Source of the DNA: Caedibacter sp. 38-128
GTDB lineage: Bacteria > Pseudomonadota > Alphaproteobacteria > Caedimonadales > Caedimonadaceae
Reading direction: 5' to 3'
DNA length: 64,000 bases
Assembly (NCBI GenBank): GCA_001898705.1
Contig: MKUU01000020.1
Location: 48,488 to 112,487 of the forward strand
The number at the start of each line of letters is the position of its first letter. The first letter of the stretch is position 1. A program made the translations under genes and the position numbers. This document shows positions 1 through 8,678 of this stretch, piece after piece. The notes under the pieces were generated by a model. That model ran no database searches, was not told the origin of the DNA, and saw only the letters and a list, made by a program, of their open reading frames with translations.

Positions 1-654
1 TGGTTACAGCGATTTGGGCGTGAACTTGGTTCAGTCATTGTTCCTATAGCCTTTTTAAAACCAACTCCTTATGGAGACAAAAATCCTTTAGAATTTGAAA
101 AAGAGCGTTTATTAGAGTGCGAACAGCTCAAAGTAAACTGCCCTCGCCTTATTGATTATGGGACTAATTGGTTGGTTATGGCGGATGCTGGGGTGTCTGC
201 TGAAGAATATTTAAAAAGACTTTCTAGAACTCAGAGATTTGAATTTATCTTAAAGTTAATAAGCACCATTTTTGATAATCAAAAAAAGGGTTTTTTCCAT
301 GGGCGATATTATTTGCGCGACATGCTTGTATCATCGACAGGGAAAATTTTTGTTTTTGATATTGAAGAAAATCCAATCCACATCATGGATATTCCTAATG
401 CCAAAGCTAGAGAAATTTTTCATTTCATTGTATCAGTAACTACTGTTTTAAACGACAAAGAACTAAAGCAGCTAGGATTCTGGTTAAATGAACATATTGA
501 TAAAGAAACAAAAAAAAGATTACTAACTCTAGCACATTATAAAAAATCTCTTAAATTTCTTAATTTTTTTAAGCATCATTTAGGAAGAGACACGACCCGC
601 TTTCTACAAACAGCTTTCTTTATTATGGATAATATAGATATTGAAGAAAAGTAG
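1..654 (+). CDS. Kinase-like phosphotransferase, 5' end outside window
   Basis: The reading frame is open from the first base, so the gene starts upstream and 217 C-terminal residues are visible. Around residues 100-125 there is a catalytic-loop-like motif, HGRYYLRDML, followed by FVFDIEENP. This resembles the HG...RD and D-F-E motifs of bacterial lipopolysaccharide kinase and RIO/Bud32-like protein-kinase folds. The substrate cannot be told; sugar or lipid A core phosphorylation is one possibility. It ends just before a methyltransferase gene on the same strand and is probably cotranscribed with it. The family call rests on motif shape only. Confidence 0.55.
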   Translation, partial: WLQRFGRELGSVIVPIAFLKPTPYGDKNPLEFEKERLLECEQLKVNCPRLIDYGTNWLVMADAGVSAEEYLKRLSRTQRFEFILKLISTIFDNQKKGFFHGRYYLRDMLVSSTGKIFVFDIEENPIHIMDIPNAKAREIFHFIVSVTTVLNDKELKQLGFWLNEHIDKETKKRLLTLAHYKKSLKFLNFFKHHLGRDTTRFLQTAFFIMDNIDIEEK

Positions 655-661
655 ACAAATC

Positions 662-1438
662 ATGAAGTTTCCTACGCACTTTAGTGCTAAACCATCTCAT
701 TATAATAAAGAAGCAGTACATTACGATACTTTTAATGAAAAGAATTCAACACATATCAATCAATTTTTAGAAAAAATATTCAAAAAGCACCGTGTTAAAA
801 CTATTCTTGATCTTACTTGTGGGACAGGGGCACAGGTTTTATGGCTTGCCAAGCTTGGTTATAAAATAATTGGTTCAGATATTAATAATAGAATGCTTAA
901 ACTTGCAAAAGACAAAGCTAGGAAAGAAAACTTAGATATTAAATTCATTAAAGGAGATATGCGTACGACTCAAGCAGGTCAGTTCGATGCTGTCATCACG
1001 ATATTCAATGCTGTGGGGCACCTTACGAAATCTGATTTCGAAAAAGCCATAAAGAATATCCATATGAATCTAAATCATAAAGGAATCTATGTGTTTGATA
1101 TATTCAATTTAAGATATTTCTTAAAAGATGATAACATCACTAAGCTAACGATTGATTGGCAAAAAAAATCCGAAAATACTACGGTGCGTGAAATTCAATA
1201 CAGTACGATAAATGAAGAGGGAATTTTGACTTCTTATGATATTTACCATGAACAAGAAGGTGCAAATAAGCCAAAAATTTCTAAGGCTTTTCAAACATTA
1301 CAGATTTACAGTGCAGAGCAACTCAATCAAATGCTGCAAAAAAATGGGTTTGAGGTTTTACGTCAGTGTGGAATTGATGGATTAAACTTAATTGAAACGA
1401 CAACTGATCGTATAGTTACAATTGCAAAGAAGAAATAA
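662..1438 (+). CDS. Class I SAM-dependent methyltransferase
   Basis: A 258-residue protein with the SAM-binding motif I LDLTCGTGAQVLWLAKLGY near residues 50-70, an acidic SDIN segment ending strand 2, and a GDMRTTQAGQFDAV segment for motifs II/III. This is a complete class I Rossmann methyltransferase core plus an insert near residues 150-210. The ATG at 662 is preferred. The frame can be extended to a TTG at 641, but that would overlap the upstream gene by 14 bases. The target (small molecule, protein or RNA) cannot be deduced. It directly follows the kinase-like gene. Confidence 0.75.
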   Translation: MKFPTHFSAKPSHYNKEAVHYDTFNEKNSTHINQFLEKIFKKHRVKTILDLTCGTGAQVLWLAKLGYKIIGSDINNRMLKLAKDKARKENLDIKFIKGDMRTTQAGQFDAVITIFNAVGHLTKSDFEKAIKNIHMNLNHKGIYVFDIFNLRYFLKDDNITKLTIDWQKKSENTTVREIQYSTINEEGILTSYDIYHEQEGANKPKISKAFQTLQIYSAEQLNQMLQKNGFEVLRQCGIDGLNLIETTTDRIVTIAKKK

Positions 1439-1603
1439 AATTAAAATATCTTACATGTATTCGTGGACGATTCTTCCCGAACATCCTTTAACGAGCTAAT
1501 CTACTATTTTCTTCTATGAATTTTTGACTATAACTCCTCTGCCTATGCTCAAATTTTTGAGAAAAATACTTTTTCTTAAGAAAAATTAATACATAACCGG
1601 TTA

Positions 1604-1624
1604 ATAAAGTATTCCATACTTTAT
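1604..1624 (-). terminator. Inverted repeat, probable terminator of the usp gene
   Basis: A perfect 9-base inverted repeat, ATAAAGTAT and its complement, flanks a 3-base loop 32 bases past the stop codon of the universal stress gene on the minus strand. A second palindrome of 16 bases (TTTTTCTTAAGAAAAA) lies at 1570-1585. The spacer 1439-1655 lies between convergent genes, so either structure could end transcription from both sides. The stems are AT-rich, so strength is uncertain. Confidence 0.4.
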
Positions 1625-1655
1625 GTCATATTTTTATGAAAAATGAGCGTACTGA

Positions 1656-2489
1656 TTAGTGATTGATAAACAATGGTACCTCAGTCTTATTCATCAATAT
1701 TTTTGTGCAAGAGCCAAAAAGAGTTTCACTTAAGATATTATGGCTAAATGCGCCCATTACTATTAAAGAAGGTTTTATTTGGAATACAAGCTCTAAAATA
1801 TGAGTAGCAGGACTGTCATCCGATATAATAATGTGAGGTTTAAGTTTAATGTCATACGCTTTACTTAAATTAATAGCCTGATTAAGAGTCGCTTGAGCTT
1901 GTTCTTCAGATGGTTTAACTGTAACGACATGCATTTCTTTTCCTTTGGCCAGTCCTAGTAAAAGAAACATATGTAAAGCCTTTGATGCGTGCACGCTACC
2001 ATCATAAGCAATCATAACACGATCACATTCTTCAAAATTCTCAGGCACAATAATAATTGGTCGTGGATTATCTCGGGCAATATGTCTTACAGTTAGGTCG
2101 TTATCTTGCTCTAAAGCAAAATGAAAATCCGTTGTTTTTCCTAAAATAATAATATCGCCTTCATAAGAAGCACGTTCAATTTCCGAGACAGGGAAACCTT
2201 CATACTCATAAGCATCTGCTTTAATACCTTCTTGCTCAGCCTTAAGTTTAAATTGTTCAAGGAGCTTACGTAAATGACCCTCAGCTTCTTTAATAACAAC
2301 CTCATCTCTATAAATTTTAAAAGCAGAACCTCCTAAAGGCTCTGGTTGTGCCGCAGTTAACCAGGGAGTATCTAAGACAGCAATTGCAACAAGATGTGCC
2401 TTATGTTCTTTTGCCAGCTTAATAGCGTAGTCACGCGCATTAATACTTGGCTTAGAGCCATCTAAAGCTAGAATAATTCTTTTTATCAT
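1656..2489 (-). CDS. Universal stress protein with two tandem Usp domains
   Basis: A 277-residue protein made of two UspA folds (about 1-145 and 155-277). Domain 1 opens with ILALDGSKPS and domain 2 with VMIAYDGSVHAS, the usual ATP-site Asp strand. Domain 2 carries the nucleotide-binding signature GAFSHNILSETLFGS (G-x2-G-like spacing then G-S) near residues 246-260. The equivalent region of domain 1 (GKTTDFHFALEQDN) lacks the G-S end, so probably only domain 2 binds ATP. Tandem Usps are cytoplasmic stress and energy-limitation proteins of mostly unknown mechanism. A strong hairpin separates it from the upstream Xre gene, so it probably has its own promoter in 2490-2550. Confidence 0.88.
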   Translation of the reverse strand: MIKRIILALDGSKPSINARDYAIKLAKEHKAHLVAIAVLDTPWLTAAQPEPLGGSAFKIYRDEVVIKEAEGHLRKLLEQFKLKAEQEGIKADAYEYEGFPVSEIERASYEGDIIILGKTTDFHFALEQDNDLTVRHIARDNPRPIIIVPENFEECDRVMIAYDGSVHASKALHMFLLLGLAKGKEMHVVTVKPSEEQAQATLNQAINLSKAYDIKLKPHIIISDDSPATHILELVFQIKPSLIVMGAFSHNILSETLFGSCTKILMNKTEVPLFINH

Positions 2490-2553
2490 TTTATTTCCCC
2501 CCTCTATTTATAGTTTCATTACAGTATATCTATTTATTTTGGGAGGAGCAAGA

Positions 2554-2584
2554 AATAACCCCCACTACTGTAGCGGGGGTTATT
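2554..2584 (-). terminator. Rho-independent terminator of the Xre regulator gene
   Basis: A 10-base perfect stem, AATAACCCCC and complement, flanks a loop that itself can pair (CTA/TAG). It begins 9 bases after the stop codon of the minus-strand regulator. On the minus strand the stem is followed by a T-rich TTATTTCTT-type tail. GC-rich stems of this kind are rare in this AT-rich window. Confidence 0.75.
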
Positions 2585-2593
2585 ATAGAACTT

Positions 2594-3469
2594 TTAAGCG
2601 GCTTCCATAAGTCCAATGATACGATAAATCGTTTGGATCTTATCATTTGAAAAACTAAGTTGTTTAGTTATTAGTTGATTGCTGTGAGTCAATTCTGTCG
2701 TGTGAACAACACAATGATCTAGTTTATCATTTCCTTGTTGCCAACCTTCAAATTCACCAAGAATTGCCTCTCCTTCTTGTGTAACTAACAAAATTGAACA
2801 TTGAGGCGATAAAGGCCTGGTTGGATGTGCAAAAATATGATCTCCAGAGCGATATCTTGGCCCGAAATTATTACTAGCCATATCTACACAAAAAGACATA
2901 GCGCCTGCAATGCCAATAAGTTCCTGTGGCCGAGCAATCCACTCTTGAGGATTTTCAAAGTCAATAAAACTTTTAGAGTTTTTATTAGTTACTTTAAAAA
3001 GTGGTAAATCAGGGGTTGAAAAGCGAACAGATGAAGCTGTATCGGTTACTTCATTATTCTCATTTTGCATACGAGACATCATTACAAATTTACTGCTTTG
3101 CGCATCCGTTAAAAGAAGGTCACCAGGATGGCAAGATAATACATGAGCAAGGCGCTGTAAGATATCTGCATTTAAGCGTCTAGTGCCACTTTCAAGACGA
3201 GAAAGATAAGAAGGTGAAAGCTTTGTTAAATCAGCAAGTTCTTCTAGAGTGTAACCTCTTTGTAATCTAAGATCACGGAGAGGATGTCTTGAACGCTTAC
3301 GCTTCCTTGTTAGTAATTTATTTGGTGCAGTACGTCCAAAAGGTTGTGCCGGAGCCATAAAATGAATATTTTGTGGTTGTGACTCTGTATTCACCGCCTT
3401 TTGAGTTGTTGGATGCTTTTTATAATTCTCAGAAATATTGCCAACTTGTGAGTATTTTTTTACGGTCAT
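2594..3469 (-). CDS. Xre-family HTH regulator with degenerate S24/LexA-like C-terminal domain
   Basis: A 291-residue protein with a basic, poorly conserved N-terminal tail (1-60), a clear Cro/CI-type helix-turn-helix at about 64-118 (LRDLRLQRGYTLEELAD, then SPSYLSRLESGTRRL), and a C-terminal part at about 185-270. The segment RSGDHIFAHPTRPLSPQCSI resembles the beta-rich S24 peptidase fold of phage repressors and LexA. The S24 Ser-Met pair and the catalytic Lys are not evident (SNNFGP, and EAILGEF where Lys is expected), so self-cleavage is unlikely and a ligand-sensing role is more plausible. It is a single-gene unit with its own terminator. Targets are unknown. Confidence 0.8.
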   Translation of the reverse strand: MTVKKYSQVGNISENYKKHPTTQKAVNTESQPQNIHFMAPAQPFGRTAPNKLLTRKRKRSRHPLRDLRLQRGYTLEELADLTKLSPSYLSRLESGTRRLNADILQRLAHVLSCHPGDLLLTDAQSSKFVMMSRMQNENNEVTDTASSVRFSTPDLPLFKVTNKNSKSFIDFENPQEWIARPQELIGIAGAMSFCVDMASNNFGPRYRSGDHIFAHPTRPLSPQCSILLVTQEGEAILGEFEGWQQGNDKLDHCVVHTTELTHSNQLITKQLSFSNDKIQTIYRIIGLMEAA

Positions 3470-3713
3470 TCTTATCCCTTTCCCCTTAATCTTCCCTAAG
3501 TTCCTTAAACATCTATAGTTTTACATTATTGCCCATAATTTTTCCAAAGAAAAATAAAAATTGACATTTACATGACCTTTTTGGCATTAAAATAGACATG
3601 TGTTTTTCGTATACCTTATATGCGTAAAATACATAAAGGCGCAAGGACCTTTTTTAAATAAATAAAAAATAAATAAAAAAAATCTAAACAGTGGGCTTAA
3701 TGGGAGGAAAATA

Positions 3714-4331
3714 ATGTCTAAAAATCAAGACAAACGAGCTTGGAGTGCTCAAGAAATAGAATATCTTAAGGTTGGCTTTCAAATGAATATTCGGTTGAAA
3801 GTGATAGCTAAAGTTCTTAAACGAAGTGAAACATCTATCAATAAAGCGCTTTCGCGTTTTGGGATTCGTCCATATGGGCTTAAGGGACGCATTAAAAACA
3901 ATAAAAATATACTTTCTTGCCTATCTGAAGAAACCTATAAGAAAGTTCTAGATAACCATTGTCAAGAATTAGGGTATCCCTCATTTTTTCCGGTAGAAAA
4001 AAAACAAGGAAAACTTTTGAAAGAGAATAAGCTATCAAAAGAAAAGAATACATTTCCGTTGAAATCCTATTCAGATTATCATTCTCTTTTGTCAAATCAA
4101 AAATCTACGGCAATAAATTTTAATAACAATTGGATTGACTTTGAATCCGCGCTAATTTTATTAAAAAATATCGGTGATCGAGTGAATTGTTCACATAATA
4201 ATTTAAACAAAAAGACTATTTTTATTAATGGGAAACCTTTTACAGCACAGCAAATGCTTCTTCGTTTAAATCGATTAAGGATGCAATCCGGGCTTGATCC
4301 AGTCTATGTTGCGAATATAACTGAATTTTAA
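3714..4331 (+). CDS. Unknown protein with Myb/SANT-like N-terminal DNA-binding segment
   Basis: A 205-residue protein that I do not recognise by family. Residues 8-55 (WSAQEIEYLKVGFQMN, then KVIAKVLKRSETSINKALSRFGI) have the tryptophan, spacing and helix pattern of a homeodomain-like or SANT/GcrA-type three-helix unit. The rest is Lys- and Asn-rich with no motif I can name. A clear Shine-Dalgarno (GGGAGGAAAATA) precedes the ATG. The upstream spacer 3470-3713 is very A-rich at 3650-3690 and holds a TTGACA hexamer at 3561. Function as a regulator is inference. Confidence 0.6.
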   Translation: MSKNQDKRAWSAQEIEYLKVGFQMNIRLKVIAKVLKRSETSINKALSRFGIRPYGLKGRIKNNKNILSCLSEETYKKVLDNHCQELGYPSFFPVEKKQGKLLKENKLSKEKNTFPLKSYSDYHSLLSNQKSTAINFNNNWIDFESALILLKNIGDRVNCSHNNLNKKTIFINGKPFTAQQMLLRLNRLRMQSGLDPVYVANITEF

Positions 4332-4413
4332 AGGTATTTGAAATTTTCGAGAATGGAAAAGGAAAACATATATTTCTGAATATATTTCAATATTTTGGTG
4401 AGGTATTAATTAA

Positions 4414-5571
4414 ATGGAAGCTATAACTTTTGAGCGCCCTAGAATTCCAAATTTTGGTGCCGGACCTTGTGCTAAACCTCCTGGATGGGAGTTAAGTCAT
4501 CTTAAAAATGTGCTTATGGCTAGGTCACATCGTTCTGCAGAAGGGGTGCAGCGTATTCAAGAAGTCTTACACTTATTACGCTTAGTGCTTAACATACCTG
4601 AGAATTATAAGGTAACTCTTGTTTCAGGGTCTGCGACGGCTGCAGTTGAGACCTTATTTTGGTGTTTACTAGGTAAAAAAAAAGTACAAGTACACGTTTG
4701 GGACATTTTTGGCCAACGTTGGGCTAATGACGTAAAAAAAATTTTAAAAATAGATGATTGCGAACTTCTCGAATTAAATTCTAAGAAGTTACCACAGTTC
4801 GAACTTACGAACTTTGAGCATGACGTTATATTTACCTTAAATGCAAGCACAAGTGGCATTATTGCCTCAAATGTTTCATGGATTAATAATCATCGCCAAG
4901 GCTTAACATTATGTGATGCAACATCAGCAGCTTTTGCAGTCCCCCTTCCCTGGGAACTTTTAGATGCAACAGCATTTTCATTTCAAAAAGGCCTCGGGAG
5001 TGAAGCAGGAATTGGAGTTATTGTCCTTAGTCCTAAAGCTGTTGAGCGTTTAGAAAAACATACACCCATTTGGCCTATTCCTTATCTTTTTCGTTTAACA
5101 ACAGATAAAGGCCAACTTAACGAAAAACTCTTTGAAGGTTTTTTGCTTAATACGCCCTCAATGTTACTAATTGAAGATGCTTTACATGCACTTAAATGGG
5201 CCCATTCTATAGGTAGTCAAAAGACCCTTTATCAAAGGACACTCAAGAATTATAATATTATAAAAAAATGGTTGGACACTGTCCCATGGATTAAGTTTTT
5301 AGTCCCCTCAGAAGAATATAGGTCCCCAACAACTGTATGCTTAGAAATTATTGCCCCTTGGTTTAAGTTGCTAACACGGGATTCTCAGTGGGAATGGATC
5401 AAGCAGTTTTGTACTCTTCTTGCGGAACAAAAAATTGCCTTTGATATTCAAAATCATATAGCAGCTACGCCTGCTTTGCGGATTTGGTGTGGACCTACTG
5501 TTGAAGCGGCAGATTTAGAAAAGTTAATGCCTTGGCTTGATTGGGCTTATCATAAATTAAAAAAAGAATAA
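4414..5571 (+). CDS. serC: Phosphoserine aminotransferase, alphaproteobacterial type
   Basis: A 385-residue PLP enzyme of aminotransferase class V. It transfers the amino group of glutamate to 3-phosphohydroxypyruvate in serine synthesis, and to the equivalent intermediate in the DXP-dependent vitamin B6 route. The N-terminus FGAGPCAKPPGW and the segment RSHRSAEGVQRIQEV are typical of the alphaproteobacterial branch. SFQKGLGSEAG contains the PLP-binding lysine (about K192) and CDATSAAFAV the cofactor-contacting Asp. Length fits the family (about 380-390). No serA or serB lies next to it, although serA is often adjacent in free-living relatives. It ends at a bidirectional terminator. Confidence 0.88.
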   Translation: MEAITFERPRIPNFGAGPCAKPPGWELSHLKNVLMARSHRSAEGVQRIQEVLHLLRLVLNIPENYKVTLVSGSATAAVETLFWCLLGKKKVQVHVWDIFGQRWANDVKKILKIDDCELLELNSKKLPQFELTNFEHDVIFTLNASTSGIIASNVSWINNHRQGLTLCDATSAAFAVPLPWELLDATAFSFQKGLGSEAGIGVIVLSPKAVERLEKHTPIWPIPYLFRLTTDKGQLNEKLFEGFLLNTPSMLLIEDALHALKWAHSIGSQKTLYQRTLKNYNIIKKWLDTVPWIKFLVPSEEYRSPTTVCLEIIAPWFKLLTRDSQWEWIKQFCTLLAEQKIAFDIQNHIAATPALRIWCGPTVEAADLEKLMPWLDWAYHKLKKE

Positions 5572-5572
5572 G

Positions 5573-5594
5573 AAGCCCCAGCAAACCAGGGCTT
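5573..5594. terminator. Bidirectional terminator between serC and a small secreted-protein gene
   Basis: The stem AAGCCC/GGGCTT has a 10-base loop and starts two bases past the serC stop codon. It is followed on the plus strand by TTTTATTTTCT and preceded by an A-rich stretch, so it can serve both converging genes. Confidence 0.65.
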
Positions 5595-5610
5595 TTATTT
5601 TCTCTCAGTT

Positions 5611-5868
5611 TTATTCAGCTGCCATTGGTGTTTCTGTTTCGCCTGTAGCTTTTTTAGCCATAAAAGCGCCTCCAACAGCCGCACCAGCGCCTAGTACAGC
5701 TTTTCTCACTGTTGGATCTGATGCAACAGTAACAGCTTTTTTAGCTGCGGCATGCGCAATGCTTTTCAGATGAGAAAAAACGCTTGCATTCGCTTGAGGA
5801 ACTGCCAGTAAAGCAATAGATAAAGCTAACGAGCTTACTAAAGCAGATTTAGTATAATTTTTTTTCAT
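5611..5868 (-). CDS. Small secreted or membrane protein, unknown
   Basis: An 85-residue protein with a typical Sec signal peptide: KKNYTKS basic start, a hydrophobic core, and a predicted cut after ANA near residue 28. The mature part is about 57 residues, with a helical Ala-rich stretch (HAAAKKAVTVAS) and a Gly/Ala patch (GAGAAVGGAFMA). That patch could insert in a membrane. No family is recognised. A GGGAGAG ribosome-binding site lies upstream of the ATG, and a terminator lies just past the stop. Confidence 0.6.
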   Translation of the reverse strand: MKKNYTKSALVSSLALSIALLAVPQANASVFSHLKSIAHAAAKKAVTVASDPTVRKAVLGAGAAVGGAFMAKKATGETETPMAAE

Positions 5869-6041
5869 TGTTACTCTCCCTTGTTAATTATGAACTCATC
5901 TAGTTTTGATTTTAAATGATAGTAATTAAGAAAGATTTAACAGCGAAAAAGATTAATAAAAAAAGTTTGCGAGATGCGCTTTTCTTGTATTTAGAGGAAG
6001 GATATGATAGCAAGAGTAATTCATATATATTAGAGAAAACA

Positions 6042-7688
6042 ATGGCTGGAAGCTCTACACAATATCTCGTTTTGGCACGCAAATACAGACCCACGACATT
6101 TTCTGACCTTATTGGTCAGGATACGCTTGTGAGCGTTTTAAGTAATGGTATTAAGCAAAACCGTCTTCCTCATGCCTTTATTTTGACGGGAATTCGCGGG
6201 ACTGGAAAAACAACCACAGCGAGAATTATTGCCCGCGCTCTTAACTGCATTGGCCCTGATGGGAAAGGAAATCTTACCCCCTCTCCTTGTGGCATTTGTG
6301 AGCATTGTCACGCAATTTCTGAAGATCGTCATATTGATGTTATTGAAATGGATGCGGCAAGCAGAACAGGTGTTGATGATATCAGAGAAGTTATTGAAGC
6401 ATCTCGGTATCGGGCTGTTTCAGCACGTTATAAAGTCTATATTATTGATGAAGTGCATATGCTTTCAAAAAATGCCTTTAATGCCCTCCTTAAAACACTT
6501 GAAGAGCCTCCTTTACACGTTAAATTTATCTTTGCTACCACAGAAGTACGTAAGATTCCTGATACGATCTTATCCCGGTGCATGCGCTTTGATTTAAAAC
6601 GAATTGATGAAGAAACGCTTAAAGAGCATTTTAAAAAAATTATCCTGCTTGAAGGCAAAACCATAGAAGAAGAAGCTCTTAAACTGATTGCTCGAGCTGC
6701 AGATGGTTCAGTAAGAGATGGCCTTTCCATTTTAGATCAAGCTATAGCGCTTTCAGAATCAAGTGTAACAGGCGAAAAAGTCAGAAAAATGCTTGGTCTT
6801 ATGGATCAAACTTATTTGGTTGATCTTTGTGCTGCTCTGGTTCATGGAGAAGTTAAGCCGGCATTAAATTTATTTAGACAATTAAATCAACAGGGTACTG
6901 AACCTTTGGTTGTTTTAAAGGACTTATTGAGCTTTATCCACTGGCTTACTCTCAGAAATGTTAATCAAAATTCTCCGATTTATCCAGGATTCACAGACCA
7001 ACAATCTCAGGAATGTAATAAATTAGCTCAGGAACTTAACTTCCCTCTTTTGGTGCGTTTCTGGCAAAGCCTTATTAAAGGCATTCAAGAAGTTTCTATA
7101 GCACCTTTTTCGGAACAAGCCGTTGAGATGGTCTTAATGAGACTTTGTTATCTTAGCCACCTTCCCACCCCTAAAGAAATTATTCAAAATTTAGAAGGCT
7201 CTTCTAATAAAGAAACTGTTCATAACCGTAATAGTGGCGTAGAGCCCCTTAAAGAACAAGAAGTAACTCAATCCGTCCTTCAGCCTTCTCAACAACATTC
7301 ACTAGCACTACCAAGAGATTTTAAGGAAGTTGTTGCTCTTTGCCAAAAGCATCGAGAGCCCTTACTTGAAGGAATTTTAAGAAATGACGTTCATTTGATT
7401 AGTTTTGAGCCTGGTAAGATTTTTCTCCATCTGTCTCCTCATGCTCCTAAAGATTTAGCATATCGCTTAAAGGTTCATCTTAAAGATTGGACAGGAATTG
7501 AATGGGAAATCATCGTTCAAGAAAAAAGCGAAACCATTTATCCTTCATTACAGGCACAATACGAAATTGAACGTGCAAAAATTCGAGAAACCCTTCTTAA
7601 TGAACCGCTAGTTAAGGCTGTTCAAAAGAGTTTTCCAGAATCTGAAGTTGTATATATTGATGACATTCCCAAGGAGAAAATAGCATGA
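6042..7688 (+). CDS. dnaX: DNA polymerase III subunit gamma/tau
   Basis: The clamp-loader ATPase. From the ATG at 6042 it has 548 residues and begins close to the canonical LARKYRPTTF start. Walker A is GIRGTGKTT (about 50-58), followed by a zinc module of four Cys (about 69, 83, 86, 89), the Walker B segment YIIDEVHML and the sensor-1 region ATTEVRKIPDTILSRC. The frame stays open to an ATG at 5916, adding 42 residues unlike any DnaX N-terminus, so I reject that start. The C-terminal 120 residues match the tau polymerase-contact region in position. The stop overlaps the ybaB start (ATGA), implying coupled translation. No obvious A-rich slippage site for a gamma product was seen at the expected place. 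Confidence 0.93.
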   Translation: MAGSSTQYLVLARKYRPTTFSDLIGQDTLVSVLSNGIKQNRLPHAFILTGIRGTGKTTTARIIARALNCIGPDGKGNLTPSPCGICEHCHAISEDRHIDVIEMDAASRTGVDDIREVIEASRYRAVSARYKVYIIDEVHMLSKNAFNALLKTLEEPPLHVKFIFATTEVRKIPDTILSRCMRFDLKRIDEETLKEHFKKIILLEGKTIEEEALKLIARAADGSVRDGLSILDQAIALSESSVTGEKVRKMLGLMDQTYLVDLCAALVHGEVKPALNLFRQLNQQGTEPLVVLKDLLSFIHWLTLRNVNQNSPIYPGFTDQQSQECNKLAQELNFPLLVRFWQSLIKGIQEVSIAPFSEQAVEMVLMRLCYLSHLPTPKEIIQNLEGSSNKETVHNRNSGVEPLKEQEVTQSVLQPSQQHSLALPRDFKEVVALCQKHREPLLEGILRNDVHLISFEPGKIFLHLSPHAPKDLAYRLKVHLKDWTGIEWEIIVQEKSETIYPSLQAQYEIERAKIRETLLNEPLVKAVQKSFPESEVVYIDDIPKEKIA

Positions 7689-8008
7689 AAAATATTGGTC
7701 AATTAATGAAACAAGCACAAGAAATGCAAGCACAAATGGCTGCGATGCAAGAACAGCTAGGCGGAATTTATGTTGAAGGAAAAGCTGGCGGTGGAATGGT
7801 TGAAGTTACGTTGAGCTGTAAGAATGAACTGAAAAAGCTCAAGATTGATCCCTCTTTGCTCAATCCAGCAGAAGTTGAAATTTTAGAAGATCTTTTAGTT
7901 GCGGCTTTTAATGATGCTAAGCAAAAAGCTGAAACTCGTACAGCCGAGGAAATGACTAAAATCACCTCAGGCTTGAAATTACCTGGTGGTATGAATCTTC
8001 CTTTTTAA
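7685..8008 (+). CDS. YbaB/EbfC nucleoid-associated DNA-binding protein
   Basis: A 107-residue protein of the YbaB/EbfC family, a small dimeric DNA-binding protein. The sequence starts MKNIGQLMKQAQEMQAQM (long Gln/Met-rich helix). It continues with the strand GGGMVEVTLSCKNEL and ends in KITSGLKLPGGMNLPF, the usual tail. It overlaps dnaX by four bases and is followed by recR 50 bases later. The dnaX-ybaB-recR order is conserved widely in bacteria, which supports all three calls. Confidence 0.92.
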   Translation: MKNIGQLMKQAQEMQAQMAAMQEQLGGIYVEGKAGGGMVEVTLSCKNELKKLKIDPSLLNPAEVEILEDLLVAAFNDAKQKAETRTAEEMTKITSGLKLPGGMNLPF

Positions 8009-8058
8009 TTATAGAAACTTAGTTCAAATTAAATTTAACAAGAAAAAGATAACATTTA

Positions 8059-8652
8059 ATGATAGGTTCTGAACTTCAAACACTTATACAATTATTAGCT
8101 AAGTTACCAGGTTTAGGTCCGCGTTCTGCTAGAAGAGTCGCTTTGCACCTCTTGAAATATAGGACAGAGCTTATGACTCCTCTCTCAGAAGCTTTACATG
8201 TAGCCGCTCAAGCGCTTAAAATTTGCCATATATGCGGGAATTTAGATACGCAGGATCCTTGTGCAATATGTGCAAATAAGCACAGAGAACTTGGGTTGTT
8301 ATGTGTTGTTGAAAGTATTGCAGACTTGTGGGCTTTAGAAAGGTCAGGCTCTTATAAAGGATACTATCATGTCTTGGGTGGTACCCTCTCCGCGTTAGAA
8401 GGAGTTGGTCCCGAACAATTAAAGATCCCAGCTCTTTTACAAAGAATTCAGACGACAGGCGTTCACGAAATAATACTTGCTCTTAACGCGACTGTTGAAG
8501 GACAAACAACGTCTTATTATCTAGCTGATGCTTTGAAAACAACCCAAGCTAAAGTAACAGCTCTTGCCCATGGTGTTCCTCTAGGTGGTGAACTCGATTA
8601 TCTAGATGATGGGACATTAACTGCCGCTTTGGGCGCGCGACGGCAATTATAA
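8059..8652 (+). CDS. recR: Recombination mediator RecR
   Basis: A 197-residue protein acting with RecO/RecF to load RecA at gaps. It has the N-terminal helix-hairpin-helix LAKLPGLGPRSARR (about 13-26), a four-Cys zinc finger (C56, C59, C68, C71) and a Toprim domain at about 80-175 with VVESIADLWALE. The C-terminal segment GVPLGGELDYLDDGTL is the family hallmark. Length matches the family. It is the third gene of the dnaX operon. Confidence 0.94.
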   Translation: MIGSELQTLIQLLAKLPGLGPRSARRVALHLLKYRTELMTPLSEALHVAAQALKICHICGNLDTQDPCAICANKHRELGLLCVVESIADLWALERSGSYKGYYHVLGGTLSALEGVGPEQLKIPALLQRIQTTGVHEIILALNATVEGQTTSYYLADALKTTQAKVTALAHGVPLGGELDYLDDGTLTAALGARRQL

Positions 8653-8660
8653 ATATTGAT

Positions 8661-8678
8661 ATCTTAGAACTCTAAGAT
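8661..8678. terminator. Short hairpin between converging recR and ihfB
   Basis: A perfect 7-base stem, ATCTTAG/CTAAGAT, with a 4-base loop lies 9 bases past the recR stop and touches the ihfB stop codon. The T-tail is weak, so termination is only possible. Confidence 0.35.

Noticed and set aside
3650..3690. A-rich tract as a possible replication origin
   Set aside because: No cluster of DnaA boxes and no origin-linked genes nearby; mipZ lies far off.
5916..6041. A 42-codon N-terminal extension of dnaX
   Set aside because: DnaX proteins start close to the LARKYRP segment. The extension is unlike them, and the ATG at 6042 fits.
6620..6645. A run of seven A in dnaX as a gamma-frameshift site
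   Set aside because: It lies in the ATPase part, far before the point where gamma would end.
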